Assembly (NCBI GenBank): GCA_019279435.1
Contig: JAAALK010000081.1
Span: forward strand, 26,686,457-26,750,456
Source of the DNA: Zizania palustris
Taxonomy: Eukaryota > Streptophyta > Magnoliopsida > Poales > Poaceae
DNA: 64,000 bases
Direction: 5' to 3'
Positions 12,187 to 24,000 of this stretch are shown piece by piece. Position numbers and translations under genes: made by a program. Below the pieces are notes generated by a model. That model was not told where the DNA came from. It saw only the letters and a program-made list of their open reading frames with translations, and did no database searches. Each line of letters starts with the position of its first letter. The first letter of the stretch is position 1.

Positions 12187-12790
12187 GGGCATTCACAACG
12201 AGGGACAAAAAGGTGACCTTAAGTATTAAATATAATTTTATTGCTAGCTTTATACATTGTGGAGGCAATCATAAGCAAAAAAACCTTAAGGTGCACTTTA
12301 AGTTTAAGGTGTAGCCATAATGAATAAAATGTCAACTTTTTGTGGGTTTCACTTTAAGTTGGGCCTATTTTAATGCTACCTTTTTAATTTCTTCCATTTG
12401 TGTACATGGCACTAAGGCTATTCACAGTGGTAGGTTTCATAACACTGTTTTCTAGAAGTCCGCATCAGCTTTGCAACTGAATGAAATATCATCTCTCAGT
12501 GGAGTCCTAGGCTAACCAGTGTAATTAAATACAACTAACTCTCATGAAATATCTTCTCTTTGATGAAACGATTTGGCTCTCAGTGGACATTTCATTTCGT
12601 TTCATCCGTCTTGAAAACGGGTTAGCATCATGTCATGGTAATGACACTACTTTCTTCTTTTTCCTCATTAATTGAATGTCATGTCAACAAAAAATCTGAT
12701 GTGGCATAGTAATTAGTGTTACGAAACACCCCATGAAACCCCCGTTGTAAATAATCTAACAAATGACAATAATACTATTGTGGTTGTTCT
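12187..12790. mobile_element. Left-arm-specific MITE cluster
   Basis: The sequences GGGCATTCACAACGAGG (about 12187) and GGCTATTCACAGTGGTAGG (about 12416), with the partner CCCCCGTTGTAAATAATC near 12738, look like ends of one or two small foldback elements. The corresponding place in the right arm (62246-62480) holds different sequence. Boundaries and family are not certain. Confidence 0.4.
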
Positions 12791-12920
12791 AAGTATTTAC
12801 TACCTTACTTGTTTCACCCGAATATATAAACCCACCTAAAAAAATTAACCTAGACCTTGCCCTGCTTCCTCTTCGGGCCTTCTCCCAGATCCAGCGCCCT
12901 GCTGCCGCTCTACTCCCAAG

Positions 12921-13493
12921 TAGGGCTGGCAACGAGCTCGGCTCGGCCGAGCCACTTCTTTAGCGAGCCGAGCCAGGCTCGGCTCGGATGGTTTAGCGAG
13001 CCAAAATTCTGGCTCGGTTCGGGCTTGACCGAGCCGCGAGCCGGCTCGGCTCGGCTCATTAGTGCCACTGTCCACTTGTTTTTTTAATCTTTTTCAATGT
13101 GTTTTGCTCACTTAACTTAGAAAGTGGCATTGTTGGGGACTCATTCCTCTCAAAAAATCAGGTGGTGGCATCGGGTGTAGGTAGCGGTGGTCGGTGGGGG
13201 TTTTGGTCAAGGACCGCTGGCCGTCGAGGGCATCGATGGTGCTAACTGTCAGGAGTGGAGAGGAGATGTGTCTATTGTTCGGTGTTTAGAGCTTAGTGCT
13301 CACGCAATGATGAAAATACATGATTTGATGTTATTTACTTCACACGAATTCATGATTTTATACACTAGATAGAGGAATAGATTCGCTCCATGTGCCGGTG
13401 ACCGAGCCAACGACCCGGCTCGCGAGCCAGGCTCGGCTCGACTCGACCGAGCCCGAGCTAGCTCGCGAGCTCCGAGCCAAACTGTCACCCATA
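12921..13493. mobile_element. hAT-type MITE with GAGCC-rich ends
   Basis: The 573-bp element starts TAGGGCTGGCAACGAGCTCG. Its other end, read inverted, starts TATGGGTGACAGTTTGGCTC. It is flanked by the 8-bp duplication CTCCCAAG (12913-12920, 13494-13501). The right arm has the empty site once, at 62130-62137, so insertion (or excision from the other arm) followed the inverted duplication. Subterminal GGCTCG/CGAGCC repeats are dense. Open frames across it are compositional. Confidence 0.85.
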
Positions 13494-14189
13494 CTCCCAA
13501 GCCCCAATCCATCATTCCATCGCCCATCGCCTTGAGCAGCGCACATCGGCCTGCTCCTTGGCGGACTAGCCTGCGACGTGCTCCAGATCCAGCGCCCATC
13601 TCTGCCTCGGGGCCCACCCTCTTGCGGCCACCCGCGAGCTGCCGCTCCCTCCGGCCGGTGCTAGCCCTGGCGGCGACCCCCACTTCTCCCTCCGCACTGG
13701 CTGCCTAAACCCTTGGATACATCATACATGGCGCCCGCGGGTGCAGTGGTGGTGGATATGCACACAGTTTTTTATCCATTACATCAGTGGGTATAGATAC
13801 AGGTATGCAATACATGTCCTTAGCAATACGCATGCATATATTGTGATCAACTAGTAGTCTATTTACTATTTAGAGATGATTGTTGCCCTTCCATTATCGC
13901 CAAGTTGCCAAGTTCGCCGTGCACTGTAATGCAAGCGTGTTATATTTCGTTCCAAACGTAAGATTGTTTTAAACCATTCAATTCTAAGATTTATTAGGGC
14001 ATGTTTGTTTAGCTTGAATTATAGTAATTCAACTTATGTTTATTTATATAAGTTGAAACAAACATGTTAACTTATTATGCCCGTTTATTATAATTTATAA
14101 TTTAGATTATAATAATTTAATAAGCTAGTATAATCCAATTTTTTTCTTTAAGCAGCATTACTACAAATTCAAACTGAAACAAACATGCA

Positions 14190-14500
14190 TGTATGTCTAT
14201 ATGTCATACTATATAATGGAATTTGCTAACTATAGTTTAAGTTAGGGCTGGCAACCGATATGAAACTTAGGATACAGAAAAATCTATATCAGTGGAGCAA
14301 ATCAGTAAACTCATCTGCCATAGATTATTAGAGTATTATTGTAACAACATGCATGAATGTCTATGTTAGTTAGACTATAAAATGGAATTTGCTAGCCATA
14401 GTTTAAGTTAGGGCTGGCAACCGATATGACACATAGGATATATCTGTATCAGTGAAGCAAATCAGTAAACTCATCTGCCATAGATTAGAGTTATTACAAT
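14190..14500. repeat. Tandem duplication of about 175 bp upstream of OSC-B
   Basis: Two consecutive units (about 14190-14345 and 14366-14500) share TAGGGCTGGCAACCGATATG and GCAAATCAGTAAACTCATCT. The same pair is present inverted at 50040-50310, so the duplication predates the inverted copy. Confidence 0.7.
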
Positions 14501-15083
14501 ACCCATCACATATGAAGTGTTCAGTGCTAGTAAAAATTAGTGCAACAAGCGTGTGTCTTGTACCACCCAGCAAGATTTGGGTGCTACCTTACAATTGATG
14601 ATAGAATCATATGCTAGAGCCAAGTTGTCCTTCACCCACCTAAACCCCTCTAATATTGACACCATAACATAGATCACCCTGTCTGTCACCATTCCCTTGC
14701 AATGAAATGTTGCAATAAAAAAATAAATTTTACAACATGGTTTTGAGTATCATATTAGGATCTGTTAGTTAATTTATCTCGGTAATTTTATATTAGGAGG
14801 CTTATAAGATAATTTTACAGGCGGGCAGAAGCAGAAGCAGAAGCTGAAGCATGCAGTGATGAACTTATTATATTTTGTCATGGCAACAACTAACAAGCAG
14901 GGCAGAAGCAGAAACAGTGATGAATTTAATTGGTTAGGTGTACCGACGATAGTGATTAATTTTCGACTCAGTTGGCAACTTGGTTGTCCAATAATTGGTT
15001 AAGGTGCTACCGACGAGAGTAATTAATTTTGGATGGTTGGCAGCTTGGTTGTGTACAGACAGTATATCAGTATATGCTGCATC

Positions 15084-15299
15084 CTATATATAGGTACAAG
15101 CTGCACATTCTATTTAGGAAAGATTTCTTGTTTAGGAAAGATTTCTTGTTTAGGAAACCTAAAGATTTGGAAGTTGTTCGTGGAGTTTTGGATTACGAGA
15201 AATAACCGGTAATTTATCTGAAGAGGTTAAAGTTTATGGCTTTTATATTCTAGTGCATTTTTAGATTATATAATTATTGATTTTTACTATATATATGAA
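15084..15299 (+). promoter_or_regulatory. Candidate core promoter of OSC-B
   Basis: Two TATA-like stretches lie upstream of the start codon: CCTATATATAGG at about 15084-15095 and CTATATATATGAA at about 15288-15300. The first would give a leader of roughly 250 nt. Between them, at 15117-15160, AGGAAAGATTTCTTGTTT is repeated in tandem. Both arms of the inverted repeat share this layout. The transcription start is not determined. Confidence 0.35.
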
Positions 15300-15372
15300 T
15301 TGTTTGTTTACATAAGCTTTAATTTCTTAAAATTAGAACACTTGGCAGAAAGCAAGCTCCCGAAAGGAGAGT

Positions 15373-18300
15373 ATGTGGAGGTTGAAGATAGCGACGGAGT
15401 GTGAAAGTGAAAGCAGCAACCCGTTGCTGAAAACGAGCAATGGCTTCCTCGGGCGAGCGGTGTGGGAGTTCGACCCCGACGCCGGCACGCCGGAGGAGCT
15501 CGCCGAGGTGGAGAGGCTCCGCCGCGACTTCACCCGTCGCCGCTTTGAGAGGAAGGAGTCACAAGACTTCCTCCTCCGGCTGCAGGCATGCATTCATGCC
15601 ATGCATTTTTTGTTTTTTGTTTTTTGTCTAACACATGTGACAAGTAACCCATCCATCGTATCTGCTCACTAATTTAGTGGACCGTGCACGTCTACACTTC
15701 AACGTGCTGAAACCGTCTAGACTAAGGCCCCGGTGATCCGGTGACACGGATGTTTAGGTGCTAATTAGAACTATTAAACGAATGCTAATTATAAAACTAC
15801 GTACATAAATGAGTGTTAATTTGCAAGACGAATCTATTAAATCTAATTAATTAAATGAGTGTTAATTTGCAAGACGAATTTATTAAACTTAATTAATTAA
15901 TGATTTTAAAATATGATGTTATAGTGTATTCATATTTAGTCTTTCTAATTAGCATCCGAACATCTGATTTGATAAAAAAACTTAAACTCCTAAAAGCATC
16001 TCTATTGTACTTGTTATCATACTGGTTATCTCCTAAAATAACAAGTATGTTTCAAAAACATCTATATTGTACTTGCTACTTGACTTATTATTTTATGGAG
16101 ATTGTTATTTTTCTCTCCACACTTGCTACATCTAGCAAACCAACCAAACTTACTATTCTATTGAGTTTTGAGTTTGTTTAATTGTTTTCATTTTCTTTGT
16201 ATATATAAAAATTAATAAAATATAGCTACATTCAAATAGGAAGTCATATTTAACAAGTACATTGGAGTGAATAGCAAAATAACAATTCAATTTGAATAAA
16301 AAAACTTACTATTGTTATAAATAACAAGTACAATGGATATGTTCTAAGGATGAGCCGCTATGCGTACGTACGCCGGTGGCACTACTTAAAAAACATTTTC
16401 ACGTGTAAAAATAAAATCATATTTGCATGCGTACGTTTAGCTAGCCACCCGTATTAGATAGACCCCATGTTGTAAAATAGATGTTTTTCATCGACAACAT
16501 TTTAACTGTTTGCGAAGATGATAAATTTTTACATACGGTTCCTTAAGAGAAGTACATGCAAAAATAAATTTCAGATAGTCGTGTAATATTTTTTTTGGTG
16601 TAAAAAGACAAAATATTCTAACACTACGACTAAGGTACATGAACGTGTAGTAGCATGCAAGTGTTTTTTTAAAAAAAATTTCTACCTGAATTATATGCGT
16701 GTGGTTTTGGGGAATGGAACCTCGTTATAAATCTCATCGAGATACGGTATCTAGAGGCTAAAATTTAGTTCCTATTATATAAAATGTTTGGAGGCTAATT
16801 AGAAAAACTAAACATAAGTTAATTATAAAATTAATTGTAAAACCTCTAAGCTAATTCACAAGACCAATCTATTAAATTTCATGATTTGATAATATGGTGC
16901 TACAGTAAAAATGTGTTAATGATGGATTAATTAGGTTTAATAGTTTTATCTTGCGAATTAGCCTAGGGGTTATGCAATTAATTTTATAATTAACTCATGT
17001 TTAGTCATTCTATTTAGCATGCGAACATCCGATGTGATAGGGACTAAACTTTAACCCATGTCATCCAAACGGCCTCTAAATTTTGTCCCTGCCTAACATC
17101 CTACAAACTAATTATGAGTTTTTGAAACACGGATATTTTCATTTTATTGTTACAAAACAATATGATTTTCATACATTTCTTTTGTTAGTATCATCCTTGT
17201 ATTAAACGAGGTATTGTTCTATGTATATAGTATTCAAAATCAAGCATTCCTCAATCAGATGATTTGACCATCACGGTTCAAGATAATGAAGATATTACGG
17301 AAGAAACCATATTATCTTCGTTGCGAAGAGCTCTTAATCAATTTTCGGCTTTGCAAGCACATGATGGACATTGGCCCGGTGATTACAGTGGAATCATGTT
17401 CATCATGCCAATCTTGGTACGCAATATATTTAATTATTTCCAAACATTTAATTAATTATTGGTTAGATATACTAAGTGGTTCAATTCAGTGTGTATTGGT
17501 GGACTCTGTGGTATGACCCGGTTTGAAAAGAGTAATGTTTGTTTAGGAACCATCAAAATCAGCTTTTCATTGACAATGCTAGTTTATCTCTACCATTACA
17601 TCTTACATATGCCCTCACCTTTTTTAAGATTTATTCGTACACTTTGTCATACACAAAATATAAAATTTCACAAAAATGTTCAGAGACTATTCTGCTCTAC
17701 CAAAATTTGTTACTCCATCAAATCATCTTAGAAGTACATCTTCGGTGAAGTTGTAGCTCCACTATGGGGTAGTTGCACCTATTTAACTTGAAGACTAGCT
17801 AGATCCATTGTGACCTACCTCTTCCCTGGTGCCTCACCTTCCATCGTGTGCATTGTAACATAGAAGGGGATGAAAAGATTGGAAAGAAAAAAACAAGGGG
17901 GTATGTAAAAAAACAAGGGGGTATGTGTGTAATGGATGGTAGTGGTGGATAATTACGACTCAACTCCACGAGTAAGTCTAAAAACTTTGTTCGCAAAGCA
18001 AACCTTGAGATACTCCAAAAAAGTGGAGCAACACTTCAAATCCTTATTTTCGGTGGATCTAAAAACCAGGAGTTAAATGTGTTTGACTAGACGTTCATAG
18101 AGCATAGTTGTAAACACACCGATACCATTGCTAACCTACAGACCCAACTAGAGTCATAACTTACATTTTTGGTCTGCTCAACCCAAAAGATTAGTTTGAT
18201 GGGTGAGGGCTACCGCTCTAATTAGTTGTGCTTCTCTATTATTGATACTCCATATTAGACTAAACCCAACAATCTTCCCGTCACACCTGACCTGGCCCAA

Positions 18301-20974
18301 ATATTTTCTTGTAAGCGGTAGACTCATATCCTTTCTTCCTTAATTCATTATTCCATGAATTTCTCAAAACAAGGCTCATCAAAATGCAAAACCTAAGACT
18401 ACTAATAAAATAAGAAAAAAATTGAATGATGAGATTATCGTATTATCTCTGTTCTATCAAACCCTGCTACACTCTACAAATCATCATAAAAGCAGATTTA
18501 GAGAAGAGTTGTAGCTCTACTATAGAGCAGCTACACATGTTTGGCTTGCAAACTAGATTCAACACGACCTACCTCTCCCCCAACGTCTCACCTTACACCG
18601 CGTGCACTTTTTAGATTAATGTAGAAGGAGATTGGAAAGAAAAAAAGAAAACGAAGGGGTATGTGTTCAATGGATGACGACAGAAACTGCATTTGTAGAG
18701 CACCCCTTAAGGTGTTCCACAAAAACCTAGAGCAACATTCTAAATTCTTTTTCTTTGGATCTGAAAACTAGGAGTTGAAGTATTTGGCTAGAAAAGTTCT
18801 TCATAGAGCCATTGTTAGTGTGGAAAATTTAACTATTTGTCACTCTAAAAATTACAACCTGCTAAGATGTCACACTCTTTGTTACAATTAATTTTTTGTC
18901 GCTCTTAACACATATAGGTTATTTTTTGCTATGTTGAAGTCTAGGTGCTACTCAATAGCATGATTTTACTATTTTCCCCATAAATCGGATGCCTCTCATC
19001 CTCTCGTCCACATGAAGGAAGAATATAAGAGGGGGTATGGGTACATAGGTAATTTCACATTATTTTGCCACGTGTGATGCTCACAGCACATATTTTTGGG
19101 CTGTAAAATGGCAAAAAAATAGTATACCAATGTTAAGAATGACAAAAATATTAATTGTAATAAAAAATATCATTTGAACAGGAGATATTGTTTATATTGG
19201 TAAACAATTAATTTTTCAGTTGATCAGAACATCTCCCAAAAAAGGGAAAATTACCCACATGTCATTATAATTATCAAAAATTGCCTACGTTCAACAGTGA
19301 CTGTGGTGGCCTTCATCTTTATTGACACATCGGTGACATATTGGTAAATCGTGAAAATTATAGTAGCACAGAAAAATTAACCAAAAAAAAACTCTCTTCC
19401 TTAAATTTCTTCAAAAAAAACTAAAGTCAGAGAGAGCGGCCCAAGCCTGCGATGTGCCCTGTTGCCTGTGCGCCTGCCCCGTCTTGCCGCCGCCTCCAGC
19501 GCTCGGCTGGCCTCGCTCGGCTGCTCCTGCCGGCCGCTGCTAGCGGATGGCTGCCCACGCATGCCCCCATCGCCAGCGCCCGGGTGGTCCCGCCCGGCCC
19601 GGCGAAGCCAGCGCCTGGCTGCCATTTTGCTCCGAATTTCGTTGTGATTTGCTTAATTGGTAATTGTTTTACTTTGTGTTGAGTATCTCTGGTTCGTGTT
19701 CATGTGGGGTTTGATATATTTTTCTTATATTCTGTCAGTTGACGATAACGCAAGGTTTGTGGCAGGATTGATGAATGTTTTATGGTGATTGAATGTTACT
19801 AGAGGCAACAATTCACTATAAGATTATCCATTGCCAATGTGATTTAACCAATATGCTTTTAGGCCATTTTTTCTAACCAAAAATGTCAAAAGAGGTGGTT
19901 AATAATGCGCTTAAGTGCTTATCTTGGTTTGAAATAATGTTTCTTAAGCCATTACACATCCACAATTCCGTTGAAACGGTGGCATCTTTGTAAATAAGCA
20001 GGTGTTCAAGTTCTGCAGTGGTAAACTTCATAGAAATGTACACACAAAGCTAGGTTTTGGAAGTTTTACATGTTTTTCATAAAGTCAAAAGGGTGTTTTA
20101 AATAGAGTAGAGCAGTACTATTGCAATCTTCTATTAATGTAAGACCATTCTATTTTGAAAAATAAGATATTTCTTTCTTTCTTTCTTGTTTAAACTATTT
20201 ATATTGTATTTTTTGTAAATTTCGAACTTAATTGTTAATCTAAGACATTTTACAATGTCGTGACATATTATTGCTATGTTTATATACGAGAGTATTTTTT
20301 GCACTTACCAAATTTTATACGTATATATTGAATTTGCGATGTTATACAAAAATTGGAGTGTGTAGTGGCTAGGCACACCTAGCGAAAAATTCCTGGCTAC
20401 GCCATTGATTGTTGGGATTTGAATGAGGCATGCACCAAAGTCCTATTTACATTCATCAAAGTGACAGTAATGCAACCTGCCATTGCCACCATATGTTTTT
20501 CAGATATTCTCTTTACATGTTACCGGCACACTCGAAGTCATCATATCACCGGAACATCGGCGGGAGATATGTCGTTACATTTACAACCATCAGGCATGCC
20601 AGAGTTTACTTACAGTTTCACTCATACTATATGTTTCCCGTAAAACATGTCAAATTAACCCTTTTTATATTATATCTATAACAATTTCCCTTGTAGAATG
20701 GAGATGGTGGTTGGGGGACTGACATTCTAGGACAGAGCACTATGTTTGGGTCATGCTTGAACTATGCAACATTAAAACTCCTTGGTGAGGTCGTCGATCA
20801 AAATGATGCATTAGCCAAGGGGCGTGATTGGATTTTGTCTCATGGAAGTGCAACTGCAGCACCTCAATGGGCAAAGATATGGCTCTCGGTATGCATTGAA
20901 ACATAATAAAATAAGCTTTTCTTTGTCATGAATAGAGCTGAGTCAAAATGTTGGAGCTGATTCCAGATCTAGAA

Positions 20975-21013
<39 letters not shown>

Positions 21014-24000
21014 TTTGGTACATTTTTTGAACAATATATGGCCATGGTACCACAATATAATGTTCTCTTTAATCAAAAGGTCATCGGTGTGTATGACTGG
21101 TCTGGAAATAAAGCTATAATTCCTGAATTATGGATGGTACCACATTTTCTTCCAATTCATCCAGGTACGTTCTGCATTAGTACAAAATCCTACTCAGATT
21201 TCTCATTATTTGTATATTTTTACACATATTGATTTCACTTTGAAGAATATGGAACTATGGAAGCTGACAGTTTGTTTGTTAGTGCTTTAATTGTTTTTAG
21301 AAGACTTTTATCCTTTGTTTGAATGGTAGCCTATCTCACCTACTATAGCATGGCCACTGTGCCACCCTGCATCTCCATGTGTAATATTTTTATGTCATTG
21401 TACAATTGTTTTGTTTTTAACTGAATAGTTTAAGTAAAAAATAGTATTACACCAATAGTAAAGTTGTCATTTTTTATTTTTATCTTATAGTGAACATTCC
21501 CTTTTATAGCAAAATTTTGGTGCTTTATTCGTATGATTTACATGCCAATGGCATATCTTTATGGGAAAAAGTTTGTTGGCCCAATCACACCAACTATATC
21601 GGAAATAAGAGAGGAGCTATACGACATACCCTACAATGAGATTGACTGGAACAAGGCGAGAAATTGCTGTGCCAAGGTTTGTTACTTACCTCTGTTCTAA
21701 AAAAGATCACATCATAGGATACATGTAATCAAACCTCAAAATTTAAATTATTATTACATTCAAAATTCTTAGGAATTAATTTGCGAAACTAGTATAGATT
21801 TGTCGTGAAAAATATGTTCATATAACTCTATGTTTATTTTTTTTACAAATATTTACATATAAGAAGTAGTATAAAGATATGTGTTGGAGACTATGTCGAA
21901 GTTACTTCATAGTTGCATTAGTACATAATAGAGAATTATGGGCAAGTAGAAAAATGGTCCAACACTTTTGTGCAAGCACACATATAACTTTTCTTTGTTG
22001 TTACAACAGGAAGACCTTCGATATCCTAGTTCATGGGTGCAAAATATTGCTTGGGCAGGCTTAAATAAGTTTGTGGAACCAATATGCAATTACTGGCCAT
22101 TCAACAAACTGAGGGAAACATCGCTGCGCAATCTTATAAAACATATCTACTATGCGGATGAAAGTACCAAATATATTGGTTTATGCCCAATAGACAAGGT
22201 AATTAACTTGAACATAAAACTTTTTCCCTTGTAAGGAAATGTTTTGGTTTTATATATGATTATATTCATTCTTCTACTGTTCAGTTATGTAGCAATGTGG
22301 CTCATTAGTGTTGTTGTGATCCACGAGGACGATGTTTAACATGGTAGGGTAGCCACATATGGAGAATTAAAGTGTGGAATACACAATGTTGCATGAAAGA
22401 GCCTCATCAATCTAATATTTACACATGAGAGAAGTAAACAGCTAAATTTCTTAGGGAAATTCATTGTGTCATCTCTGAAGGTTCACACTATAGTTGTACA
22501 TTTGTTGCTCGCTGTAGCACTGACAAGTAGGTAAATTTGTCAGTTTGCTTTGCAGCATCAGCATTTGTCCAGCCCCTTATTTGTTATGCTTTTTGGTCCT
22601 GGTCGAAACATATTTCCTGAGAGAAATTCGATCTTACATGGAATATGAGATGCATGCATGTTGGATTGGTTTACTGTTGTGCAATATCAGTTTCGTTTGA
22701 TGACAAACTAGCACTGATATATGTTATCAATATCAGTTTGTGACACCAACCAATACTAATACATCAGTGCTGCTTAGTGATATAAACCGACACTGATGTA
22801 TCATGTCAGCTGGTGTCACAAACCAACACCAATATTGCATATCAGTGTCAGTTCGAGGCATATTCAAAAAACTTAATGCGTACTACAATAATACATCTTC
22901 ACTGCCGGTTCAGACACAATTAACCTAACCGATACCGAATGGCCAATTGGCCATTATTTATAGCTCGTTCTGTGGTAGTGAATCTTAATTCTCTCTCAAT
23001 AGACATGGCTGCTTTAGCATTATTCCTTCACAATTCAGCACTAAAATTCTGAGTTCTGACCAAACTATTTTGATTTTAGGCATTAAATATGATTTGCTGT
23101 TGGATAGAAAACCCTAATTCAGACGCATTCAAGAAACATCTTCCAAGGATTTATGACTATCTATGGATCTCTGAAGACGGTATGAAAGCACAGGTACTAT
23201 TTTTGATCCTTCACGTATCGTGAAGACAACTAATCCTATGTACATAAGCTTGGCTGCACAAAGTGGACACCAACTAACAAATATTACCAAAAATTTTCAA
23301 AAAAGTTTTGGTATCAAATTTATGGTGCCAATGTTTACAAATCGCCTAGTCGAACCTAGTTGCCATGGTACCGACCAGAAAACTAATCGCGATTAATCGC
23401 GATTAGTCGATTTTGGTCGTTCTATTTAATTATTCCATATATTTTAGGAAATTTACATAATATATATATATATATACACTATATAGTATATGACAAGAAA
23501 TATCCAGGTATGGGCCAAATTTCCAGCCATTACTTATTAGCCCAAAAATAAAATTGAAAAGCCCAAGCTCATTAACTAAACCCTAGCTTCACTCCTCACA
23601 TCTCCCCTCTCCCTCACAGCCACCACAACCCTAGCTCCTCACATCTCCCCTCTCCCAAACAACCGCCACAGATCTCCCTCACAGAGCATGCGCGCCGCAG
23701 CTCCCGTCGGCGCCGGCTTCTCCTCTTGCTCCCGCTCCCGCCCCCGCCGGCGGCGCCTTCTCCTCTTCCTCCCCGTCAGCACCCTCCTTCGGCTGGCCTC
23801 TGCCTTCCCCGTCGGTTGCCCTTCTCTCCTGGTCACCAAAATGTCACTAATCGGCCGATTAGTCGCGACTAGTCGACGACTAGTCGGACGACCAGATTTC
23901 TGGTCGCTCTAGTTGGGTCGGAGCACCTAGTCGTAGCCAGGAAAACGACCAGGCCGATTAATCGCGATTAATCGCGATTAATCGGACGATTTGTAAACAC

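Larger units (their letters stand above)
11042..20940 (+). repeat. Large inverted repeat, left arm
   Basis: This 9.9 kb block carries the upstream DNA and exons 1-4 of OSC-B. It matches the reverse complement of 43487-63580 at high identity, apart from private insertions: a hAT MITE here, and a CACTA, a short MITE and a local duplication in the right arm. The outer end is marked by CAGTCGGCGCTTCAAGTGCC. Confidence 0.95.
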
